This document shows, in pieces, positions 32,072 through 41,030 of a stretch of 55,982 nt of DNA. The DNA is from Symbiodinium natans (lineage: Eukaryota; Sar; Dinophyceae; Suessiales; Symbiodiniaceae): positions 746,771 through 802,752 of the forward strand of contig CAJNDS010001413.1 in NCBI GenBank assembly GCA_905221605.1, read 5' to 3'. The position numbers were made by a program, and so were the translations under genes. Every line of letters starts with the position of its first letter. Positions within the stretch are counted from its first letter, which is position 1. The notes beneath the pieces are model-generated. The model made no database searches and had not been told where the DNA came from. It saw only the letters and a list, made by a program, of their open reading frames with translations.

Positions 32072-34276
32072 ATGGAGCAGGACAAATCACATCGGATTAA
32101 AAAGGTTCCCCCTTGTAAAGCTGATGTGGCATTCTCTCTAACTTCTCTGCGCTTAGCTGTGGGGCAGGATGAAACTCTTCCAGACAGTCCAGACCCAATG
32201 CTCGCGCAGAACCTCTTTGGCAAGCTGACATTGACGGAATCCTTCTTGCAGTTGCTGCGGATCGGCAAGCTGGCGTGGCCTGGCTTTCTTGGAGCTTTCC
32301 TGGTGAACCTTGTGGCCGCAGTCCTGTACATCCTGGTGATCAACCACTTGTTGACATCCTTCTGGCTCCTTGCAGCTGCAGCTAGCAGCCTTCTTGGCGC
32401 CTGGCTCTTCATCCGCTCTGCGAACTATGCCATGTTGAACGTCTTGACCTCCATGTATTTGGCTCTCCTGAACATCAAGACCGAGGCCTTCACCACTCGG
32501 ATGTTCTCAGAAATTTGGAGCCGACTTGTGGGAGATACGCGGGCGCTCCAGGGCGTTCTGGAGTCCTGCAATGATTTGAGCATTGAGTCCCTCACAGTCA
32601 TAGGCGCACTCTTTGCGATCCTGGGTCTTGCTGCTACACAGCCCAGTTGTGACAGCAAGCCTGTGTGGAATGCAGTCTTCGTCGCGTTCTCGGCGGGGGC
32701 CCTCATGGTTGCCATGTCACTCCTTGCCGGCTTCAGCCTCAGAACCTGCTCCAGACAAGTGCGCAGCATGATCGGGTACATGTACTCGGACATGTTCAGC
32801 ACCCTCAGCAACTTCTTCGAAGTGAAATCGATGGCCGAGAAAAGCTCAGCTGTGAAGGCGACGTACGAGGAGATCCAAGATGCAAACTTGGAACAGCGCA
32901 AGAAGCTCACTCTAATCCACCAGACCATGACGATTTTCCTCCGCTACACAGAGTTGGCCTGCATCACCCTTGCTCTTTTCAAGCTCTTCCACTCGACCAC
33001 TACTTCCACTACCCCCGAGTGCCTTCACAGCTATTCCGTCTATGCCGTGTCTGTTCCAATCTTACTCAGTGCCATACGGAGGGCATGTGACTCGCATGAA
33101 GTTTTGGGGGGTTGGGCTGGGACATGTTTGGACCCAGCCACTTAGGGGAACTCGTGCAGCTTCTGCATCAGACGTTGGTTGGTTATGTTAATCCATGTTA
33201 ATGATGGTGACTTTCTTACAGAGAATGTAGACGTCAGGGCAACATGATGCAACATGCCCATGTAGCACAGCTTACCGTGTAAGCCTTCAAAAGCGGCTGA
33301 AGGTGAGGCGATGCTTGCGTTGTCCTCGTCCATTGGCTCCCTGGAACGCCTCTTCTTGCTGTCTCGAGCCTTGCTTCGCATGGCGGCGCCGCGCTTTGAC
33401 CCTCGGCTGCACACGAAACGCTCGTGAAAAACAGCACGGCATGAACTCCTTCAAGCTCTTTGAGCTGTTGAATGCTTGGCCGCCTTGCCCCCCGTTTTTC
33501 CTCCCTTTGCTCTCTCTCCATTCTATCTTACGGAAGATGGCAAGGCAAGGCTTGTGAGTCCAATGTAGGCTGTGTCAAGCCAGGATGGCATCAACAAGCT
33601 GGGTGCCGAAATCTCCTTGGAAATTCCGCAAGGGTTCACCCATTGCCTCGGCGCGGCGCAGTTTGGGCCTTTTGCGAAGATTCCGGCTTTGGAGCCGGCA
33701 AAGAGTGGGGAGCTGAACGTCATGACCATGCCCCGCAGTGCTGGAGCAACAACCTTTGGCAAGCTTATGCTGCGGATGCTGGATGCTCCGGCCAAGATCA
33801 AGCTGAATGGAGAGTTCGTTGAGCATTATGAGCTCGAAACCATCAACTTCTCCATCCACATCATCGACCACGCGCCCCTGCCCTGCAGCGTTGCTCGGAC
33901 GCCCGGGCAGGGAAGCTCCCTCGCGGAGTACGTGCAGATGGGCCTCGATGACTTGGGCATGCCTCTGCAGCCATGTCTAGAACAGGCAGGTATGTGGAGC
34001 AAGGTGGTGAACCTCCCCAACGGCATTGAAAGCACCGATTGGGCTTCGAACATGTCGAAGCCAGAGTCTCTGCGGATTCAGTTAGCCCAAGCAATCTTCC
34101 GCATCTCACTTGGAGCTGTAAGACTGCTTTTGGTTATAGATCCGCTGCGGGGCTGCAATCCATGCGAGATGGACTCCACAAGGAAGGTGTGGATAAAAGC
34201 CCTCGAACCTTTAAAGCAGCGCGTCCTTGTCTTGATTGTTGATCAGACTGGCGATGCAAGCCAATGGGCGCATTGA
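32072..34276 (+). CDS. ABC half-transporter (ABCB-like) with degenerate ATPase domain
   Basis: Two exons, 32072-33082 and 33584-34276 (TGA), joined in phase by a GC-AG intron; Met at 32072 is the first ATG. Exon 1 is a type I ABC exporter membrane domain: hydrophobic segments around FLGAFLVNLVAAVLYILVIN and FWLLAAAASSLLGAWLFI, then the family's coupling signature TRMFSEIWSRLVGDTRALQG, further segments, and a late helix with FFEVKSMAEKSSAVKATYEE. Exon 2 follows an ABC nucleotide-binding domain from end to end but with altered motifs. Walker A is PRSAGATTFGKLML (no catalytic Lys). The Q-loop has Asp (IHIIDHAPL). The signature LSGGQ is MSKPES, followed by LRIQLAQAIFR. Walker B is LLLVIDPLRG (Glu replaced by Pro). 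The D-loop is CEMD. The H-loop His is Gln (LIVDQTGD). The frame is intact over 1.7 kb, so this looks like a kept pseudo-ATPase rather than a decayed copy. It should not hydrolyse ATP on its own. Confidence 0.75.
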
Positions 34277-34351
34277 TGTGCAAATGTCTGGTCTCGCGTC
34301 TTCCCGGCGCTCACAGGATCCCAGGTGCCACCCCACAGATGTATGCGTAAT

Positions 34352-34456
34352 GGGGCTTACGATATTAGTGGTACCTTATTGGGGTCCTTGTTATAAGGGG
34401 ATCCTACTCTTTTGGGATCTGTATTGGGGGGTCCCTGATATATCGTCAACCCCCCC
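34352..34456. mobile_element. Palindromic MITE-like element, family I (copy 2, inverted)
   Basis: Blocks GTACCTTATTGGGGTCCTTG, TTATAAGGGGATCCTACTCT and GGGGGGTCCCTGATATATCG match the reverse complement of the copy at 18257-18360 in order. It lies 75 bp after the stop codon of the ABC gene. Confidence 0.75.
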
Positions 34457-35850
34457 TAAAATCGGTATGTTTCTCTCTAATGCTCTTCTATGCCCGGAGA
34501 GCCCTGCGAGGTCTTGTGAGCGCTTTGGCCCCAGCTTTGCTTTCTCCTCCATGGTTTTAGTTTCACCAATTGAGCAAGCCCCATTGTGCCATATCCTTGC
34601 AGCCCTTTTTGCCCTTTAAGCGCAAAGGGTGCATCGCGGGCAAGGCGGATGGGCGATGCAGGAAGCGAGCGCAGTTTATTAGAAAAAAAAGCAGGGCAGC
34701 GTCTGGACTTTGTCTGCAAGCCCGTGGCCATCCGAAGCCATCCATAGCCACTTTTGCCCGGAGTCAATCTGAGCTGGCGCCTGTCCAGGCGACGATGGCG
34801 TTGAGACCCTCACGTGCGCATTGCGCATTGACGGTTTTGAGCACCGAGCGCTTGAAGGATTATCAGCTATCAAGTTTCCTTTCCGAATCGCACGCGAGAT
34901 TGCGCAACATTCAAGCTTGCAGCCCGGCTCGAGCCACAGCTCGTCGTCACAAGCAAGTCGAGGCATCATTGTATTGCGCAACTTGTACGAGCTTATCCAT
35001 GGTTTCGCCTGCACCGAACGCTTGGTATCGCTTGCTTGGTTGGCTAGGTTAGGTCCTGACCCGCATGTGATGGCTGACGCTGGGAATCTTCATGGCAGCG
35101 ATTCCGCTTCAGGGAGCTTCGTAGTTCAGGCCTCCAGCAATGCCGCTGAGCTCAGATCAGGCTTTCTGCGACAAGCAAACGCCTAGGCCTAGGCCCAGCT
35201 CAAGTATGCTTCCAGCAAGATGCTGCAACTGGCTGTTTGCCCACACTCTACTGCCAGAGATGGACCACGGACTGCTGGGAGTGTTTTTGCTCTGATCAAC
35301 TCAGCCCACGCCCGTGGCTGTTTGGAGCAGCCGTTGAAGCCTTCAGTGCATGCCTCCTTGTGAGATCCTATGAGGTGCCACGACGCGCGACGTTGCTCTG
35401 GGTCCCTGGTGCGACGCACGACTCTGCGGCGGTCTTCCAGGGTATCCTGGCTGATGTTCCACTCTCTGGGCTAGCAGAGTAGCTTCTGGAACAGCATACA
35501 AGCAGTATGTTAGTATGCTTGTGAAAAGAGCGGAAGGTCCTATGACGGCCCTTGCAGATGTTGGGTACACCTCCGTGGCGTTATTCATGGAGCAACTGGC
35601 TGCAGATAGTTCTCACTTTGAGAGGAGAGACTGCAGCAGCCAATCAACACGACGTTCGAAAGTTTGGCGCTTGCATGCAAAACTGAAAAGATTTGTGGAA
35701 CAGACTGCCGCTTGTCGAAACAACGCATCTATGATAGCCGGTTTGGAACGTCGTTCCACCACGCGGAGTAAGATGAGTGTTGCCCGCGAGCTGTTTCGCC
35801 CATAGTCGCTCGTCTGCTGACACCGATTGACAATTGCGGTTACATACAAG
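34457..35850. other. Unresolved interval, probably containing exons
   Basis: Several + frames look coding but overlap one another. About 34809-34990: ALEGLSAIKFPFRIAREIAQ. 35190-35362: SSKMLQLAVCPHSTARDG then SVFALINSAHARGCLEQPLK. 35383-35480: TLLWVPGATHDSAAVFQGIL. 35515-35620: MTALADVGYTSVALFMEQLA. The last ones may be 5' exons of the alpha/beta-hydrolase, since hydrolase exons begin at 35851, but no oxyanion-hole HG motif was found. Confidence 0.35.
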
Positions 35851-37530
35851 GAGAAGTCACGCTGCACGTCCCTGGGCAACTACGTTGGCCAGGTCGAGAG
35901 AGCTTTGAAGGATCTGGAGGCCGCGTGCAACCTGTGCTTGCAGTTGCTGCTCCTGGGGAGTGTGCCTGTGTGAAGTCGGTGAGGTAGTTCATACATTCGA
36001 ATCAAATGCCACAACCCCAACATTGGCGAATGCTACCAATGCACAGCAGCAACCACAATGACACACTTGACCAGGAACCAGTGATTCTGGTTGGCCACTC
36101 CCTGGGCGGCTCAATCGTGCAGGCCGGCCATCCCTTGTGGCCCCCAGGCTCTACTCGCTGCCGCAATGTTCTGTCCCGACTCCAACGTGTCCAGGTCCTC
36201 CTGGCCAGGAAGAAAGATGCGGCCGCAAAAGTGCGGGGGGCCGTCCTTCTGTGCCCGGTCCCGGTCATGAGCTTTTGTCCCTGGGCATCATGGGTTTAGG
36301 GTTCAGGGTTTAGGGTTTAGGGTTTAGGGTTTAGGGTTTAGGGTTGCCAGAACTCCATCAACTGCAAGGACGAGGTTGTATCTGTATGTTGCATCTCTAG
36401 GCACTCGGAGGTTTCTTGCCTTCCTTCTCCAACCACGCCGGCAGCCGAGGTACGTACCTTTGCTTCTTTCTGCACCTTCTGGCAACATTCTGCTTTGGGG
36501 TGTTCATGGACCCTCGGGACAAATTGGCATTGCTTGCGCTTCTCTGTTCACTTATACCTGGATCCAGCACTTGGATGCCAGAAGATGGATCGTATACGCA
36601 TCCTTGCAGGTTCTGATTTGCATGAATGTCGCGCAGCTGGTGGGTGGCGGCTACTGCTGTCGGAGCACACGCCGTTGCAAAGCGATCGGCGTCTTGAAGG
36701 CATTTTCAAGGTATGGAGGTTCATAGAAAGAAAGCCCGGAATCTAAGGAGTGTCGCTTTGATTCACTTGGACTTGGGTTGCAATGAGAAGTTGTATAGGA
36801 AACTCCTTTCAGCAGGGGTGCTGGGTTGCTTATTTACTGAGCTGGTTCAGGATCATATCTCCGCCCTGGATATCCTTCTCTGCACGTGGGCTTTTTGGGC
36901 CCCATATACTGTAGCCGTGGAACCCTCTGCCCTAAACATCCTAGACCTCTGTTGCGGGTTTTGGGACCAGGGCTCAGCATCATCTAAGAAGTTTACTGAC
37001 TTCTTTGGGTTGTTTTGAAAGGAGTGCAGCGCCTCGGTTTGTGCCTTGTTTTCTCAAACAGTGCTGCCCATGCTGGGATCCGCCTGAGGTTTTGCCGGAA
37101 ACCCGACAATTGTCACCATCACTGGAAGTCCGCAGACATTTGATCAGTACTTTGAAGGCCACTCTACCATGCTGCCAAACTCTTCCGTGTTGGAGGGTGT
37201 CTTGTGAAGCACGCATGCTGCTGTTCAATGTGGTTCTGCAAGGCATGGCAAAGGTCGAATCAGTTTGCCTCCTGCTCGGACTGCTTGGTTTCAGCTTCTG
37301 CCCAGGGAAGGAAGAGGTGCTGCAGTCTGGGTTTAGGGTTTCGGGTTTGGGGTTTCTGCACATTGCCGGACTGTCAACATGATCCGTGTAGCCTGCAGAG
37401 AAGCCCCAAAGTGCATTATCCACGTGCATTGCCCGGGAGGCTGAGAGCAAGGCCGTTTCGCTCATTGCTGGATCGCAGGACGTTCTGACGCCGCACTGGT
37501 GCCACAAAAGCACCTCGTCCCAGTCGCAGC
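35851..37530 (+). CDS. Alpha/beta-hydrolase fold protein (partial exon chain)
   Basis: Exon 35851-35919 encodes SLGNYVGQVERALKDLE, like the helix before the nucleophile strand. Exon 36075-36122 encodes EPVILVGHSLGGSIVQ, with the nucleophile elbow G-H-S-L-G-G (catalytic Ser). Exon 36195 to about 36270 encodes AAAKVRGAVLLCPVPVM, the following strand. An exon from 37440 encodes KAVSLIAGSQDVLTPHW, with the acid strand (Asp of GSQD). Junctions after exons 1 and 2 are GC-AG and phase 0. Family members are lipases, esterases and peptidases; substrate cannot be told. The final His exon and the 5' exons are not identified. Frames at 36376-37200 may be further exons. TTTAGGG tracts sit in the introns at 36293-36345 and 37330-37356. 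Confidence 0.65.
36293..36345. repeat. TTTAGGG array inside hydrolase intron
   Basis: Seven units with one TTCAGGG variant, on the coding strand of the surrounding gene. Confidence 0.93.
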
Positions 37531-37564
37531 CCACACCAATACACTGCAACCCTAAACCCTAAAC
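37330..37564. repeat. Short inverted telomere-type tracts flanking the last hydrolase exon
   Basis: Degenerate TTTAGGG/TTTCGGG words at 37330-37356 and CCCTAAACCCTAAA at 37549-37564 surround the exon at 37440-37530. Confidence 0.65.
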
Positions 37565-37735
37565 TCCCAGCCCCAAGTGTGCCGCCCCTTGGATCAAATC
37601 ATGGATTCGAGGCACTGCGGCTGCATGGTCGGCCGACATCGTCTCGGCGGATGGTCAGGGCCATTTCCTCTCTGACGAGGACTGGCAGAGTACGCGTCCC
37701 GCCCTGTCGGTTTTGGGGGCTCTTAGTACGAAGTG

Positions 37736-37822
37736 AGGGTTTACGAAAATGATGGACCCCGAATAGTAGGATTCCCTTCTAACAAGGACCCCAATAAGAT
37801 ACCCCCAATGTCGGAAACCCCC
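37736..37822. mobile_element. Palindromic MITE-like element, family I (copy 3)
   Basis: GAGGGTTTACGAAAATGATG, GAATAGTAGGATTCCCTTCT, AACAAGGACCCCAATAAG and TCGGAAACCCCCAT align in order with the copy at 18257-18360. A short CCCTAAA-like word follows at 37830-37850. Confidence 0.75.
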
Positions 37823-38045
37823 ATGTAAGACCCTAAAGCCCTAAACCCTCAAATTCTCCACGTAATTGCCACGCCAAGGCTCCTGCCTGCGCTGAAGCAG
37901 CAGCTGGAGATCATTGTCACGGCCTGAAGCTGTCTGAAGCCACTGCGTAGGATGCGAGGGTTTAGGGCGGCTTTTCATGATGGGACCCCCTTACACGAAG
38001 GCCCCCCGGAAAGGAACCCAAATTGGAGCTGCCCTCATGTAGGAT

Positions 38046-38946
38046 TATGGCCGCAAATGGCGCACAAGTCGCCAGCAAGGAGGCTGAACAAAAAGACATC
38101 TGGAGGCTGCAGCGTGGATTCAACCCTCTTCAGAACACCATGCCGTTATCATGTGATGGGGTATGGATGTAAAAGCCACGGTGCAACTGTGGTGCGAAGC
38201 TGTAGAAAGCACAGCTACATGCTTTCCTGAGGCTCTGTGACATGACATGTCAGTTTGTGATCCAGAGGCACTCAACTATGGGAACAAGCAGTTGGTTGAA
38301 AGCCTGCTGGCCAGCCAGGTTCAAGATCACTTGCAGGAGATCGGGCAAGAGGTTTGCTCAGTTGTCGTCTCAAGGCACGTTTTCTTGTGGTCCTGCATGG
38401 TGTGCATTGATCCGCTGCATATTGACTGGAGCCCTGCCGCGCAACCGATGAAAGCTTGTGTTTCTACGTCACGGTCCCTTTTGGGGGCACCCTACCTTAT
38501 ACATACTTCATTTCAAGGGCTTATGTGAATAGTTATAACCGGTACTCGCGAAGGCCTCCTTCAGGGAACCTGCCTAATAAAGCTTCCGGACATGGTGCAG
38601 GGGTAGCTGTTGCTGCGGCAGCGGCCATTGCCCCGAAGCGAGGCCTTGGGCCTTGGGCGAAGTTGGTGCAAGCCAAGATGCTCATGATATCCCATGATGT
38701 CAGCTGAGCTACGTGCATCGCCTGCGAGGCTGGCGGGCACAGGCAGGGAGTCGTTGTAAGTATCGCTAAGAACTGTGGCATTTTCAGATCTCTAAAATCC
38801 CAACACGGCACACTCCTCGGAGGTGAGACGTCCTGACGTCGAAGTGCGAATTTTGGCCGGGGGCCATGGGGAAGAGTTGCGAAAAGTTGGGTCCTAGACC
38901 CATTCAAGCGCCTTGCCCGAAATACACGCATACAGGTTAGCGACAC
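38046..38946 (+). CDS. Candidate N-terminal exons of the following methyltransferase gene
   Basis: A frame from an ATG at 38046 reads MAANGAQVASKEAEQKDIWR to about 38120. A frame at 38247-38350 reads DPEALNYGNKQLVESLLASQ then VQDHLQEIGQE. A frame at 38600-38695 reads APKRGLGPWAKLVQAKMLM. All have good coding composition and lie on the strand of the THUMP-type methyltransferase catalytic exons that begin at 39244. That gene should have several hundred bases of N-terminal coding sequence upstream. None shows a clear THUMP motif, so the link rests on position only. Confidence 0.35.
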
Positions 38947-39243
38947 CGACGTCTTGGTCGACCTCCCACTACTTGAGTGACACTCAGAGAGCCAGTCAAC
39001 TTGCGAGTTTGTTTGTACGTTTTTGTAGCGCTGTAGTAATTAGATACAGCACATCTTTGGCGATGGAGGTTCAATCTGTCCCGAGCGGTGGTGGAGAGCT
39101 TTGCAGTGCGGGCATGGCGGCGCCTGTGGCTGGGGACTTGAGGGCACGATGGGCACGTTGCGATGTCATCGTGAGGAAATGTGAGGAACAGAGAAGCACA
39201 GAGGAAAGGACGAACGAGCAGGCCCTGAGAGACTCACCTTAAG

Positions 39244-41030
39244 GCCTGGGCGTTGGCGCGCTCAGCTGAGCTCAAGATCGGTGATCGAGTGCTCGACCCC
39301 ATGTGCGGGAAGGCCACCCAACCGTCGACATATGCGACCCCGGGATGGCCCGGGCAGTTCGATTGCTACAGTATTGCCACTGCCAGGCCGTCATCTTGGT
39401 GGAGGCCGTGCCAACGAGCCGGTAAGCTAAGTGAATTCTTGGGCCAGATTCTCTTAGAGAGGCAGCCCTCAGCTGGCCGCATTGCCACTACATAGGCCGG
39501 TCGCCTCATGCTGCAGACTTTCGGAAATTTCGAGCCTTGAAGTTCATCAGACGTCTGCGCTGAAGGTGTAGATGTGGACGTCGAGCAGCTTGCTGGTGCA
39601 CGCAGCAATGCGCGGCCCTCGGGGCGTGACTTGAAGGGATGTCTGTGGGCATCTTGGCCGACACTCACACTTTCTCAGTGTTCCGGAGGCTCTGCTGGCC
39701 CAAGCAAGCGGTGCCCGATTGGCCAGCCCCTCAGAGTTAGCCGGGCATTGCAGCGCAAGTCTCACCACGAACCTGAGGGGATTCAGATGGAAGCAAGCCA
39801 ATCCAATTTTCAGAGACAACCAACCGATGCAAGTGTCGAGGTAGTGGTATTGGTAGAGCTTCGGCCGTGCTACGTGCGATTGCTCACTGCGGCGTCTCAG
39901 GATCTCCTCCGGGGCGACACGCAAGGGCTGCCTTTGCCAGATTATTCTGCTGGAGCTTCAGTCTGCTCGGCTTTGTCATCCGTGATCGGCTATTCAGTCC
40001 ATGTGAGCCCCGCGGGACTCGCAGGACATTCTGTTGATAGAAAGCTTCCGGGCATCCAGAATACTAAGCAGATTTTGGGTTTTTGGTATCTTCGGGCCTG
40101 GAGCTCGGCCAAGTCATGCTAAGGTGGATGCAGTGATCTGCGACGTTCCATTTGGACGCCAGTATGGTACCATCGAAGGCTGCAGAGACGGGCTGTACAA
40201 GGTCGGGACTTCCGTGAGTGTCGGTCTCTGCGCAACGACTGCCTGCGAGTTCCCAAATTTGGAGTCTAATTTGGAGGCTGTGCTGAAAGAGTTCGATCGC
40301 GTTCAAAACCCAGATCTGCAACCCGCAGCTCTGTTTACGATAGGAGCTCTTTAAGTCTTTTAGCGATACGCCCTGCTAGTCACAACGTCATGAAGAGTTC
40401 TCCTTTGCTGCAGGTCGTTCGGTCTGATGCTGACGGCCGCGTGATCTTGATCTCCTCACTCGAGCAGGTCCACCTGTAGCTGCAATTGAGCTGAGACTTC
40501 CTGTGCGTCATGTGCACCTTGGGCAAAGCCTCAGGAGCCTTGGGTCCTGGAAGCTGCAAATCTGCATTCCGCCCAAGCCAGATACCCAGCGTCTGTCGGA
40601 GGGAATACCGGTGGCTGGAACGCTACAGAACACCACGCATCTCCAAGCTCAGCCGTTCATCACACTGTGAGCCGCAGCAGAAACGGAAGCAACGCACGCA
40701 AGACTTCACGAGAGGCCTCTTGGCTGTGCTATGCGCGACGAGAGCACGAGCCTTATGCAAGTGCAGGCTGAGTTTCAGAAGGGAACCCGAATTTCCTAGG
40801 TAGGATAAGGGGGACCCTTAAACGGGAACCCCTTCTTAACCCTCTTCTGGCTCTCTTAAACAGGGACCTTATTCAGAGGGTCTATATCCCCAAGGTCCCC
40901 CTAATCCTATCCCCTACGAATCTGCCCCAGGCTGAAACTTGGCTTTCTGGACGCAAGCATCATTGTCCTACGGCGCCCGCAAACTGGCCTTCCAGCTCAA
41001 GGTTTGCATTTGCTGTCCTGCTGGGTTTGA
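39244..41030 (+). CDS. THUMP/UPF0020-family RNA (guanine-N2) methyltransferase, catalytic domain
   Basis: Exons: 39244-39312 (ELKIGDRVLDPMCGK, the SAM-binding D-P-M-C-G loop), 39387-39404 (AVILVE, only 18 nt), 39462-39495 (AALSWPHCHYIG), 39566 onward (VDVDVEQLAGARSN, the acidic loop for the SAM ribose), 39901-39948 (DLLRGDTQGLPLPDYS), 40124-40201 (VDAVICDVPFGRQYG, the catalytic D-x-P-F-G motif), 40250 or 40265 to 40300 (LEAVLKEFDR), 40414-40467 (SDADGRVILISSLEQ) and 40931-41030 (LKLGFLDASIIVLRRP, the final beta hairpin; TGA). This is the fold and motif order of THUMPD2/THUMPD3/Trm14-type enzymes, which make m2G in tRNA or snRNA. Donors are mostly GC. At least one exon before 40931 is missing from my chain, and the N-terminal THUMP domain was not located. 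Catalytic motifs are intact. Confidence 0.8.
40797..40917. mobile_element. Palindromic MITE-like element in the methyltransferase's last intron region
   Basis: The left end TAGGTAGGATAAGGGGGACC is mirrored by the right end GGTCCCCCTAATCCTATCCC. It ends 13 bp before the acceptor of the final exon (40931). The interior differs from families I and II but the ends share the GGGGGACC/GGTCCCC theme. Confidence 0.65.

Noticed and set aside
36980-37549. 189-codon minus-strand ORF
   Set aside because: It overlaps the hydrolase exon at 37440-37530 with its GSQDVLTP motif on the + strand; the minus translation has no motif and spans a telomere-type tract.
39547-39924. 125-codon minus-strand ORF
   Set aside because: It is the antisense of the methyltransferase exons 39566 onward and 39901-39948, which have clear motifs.
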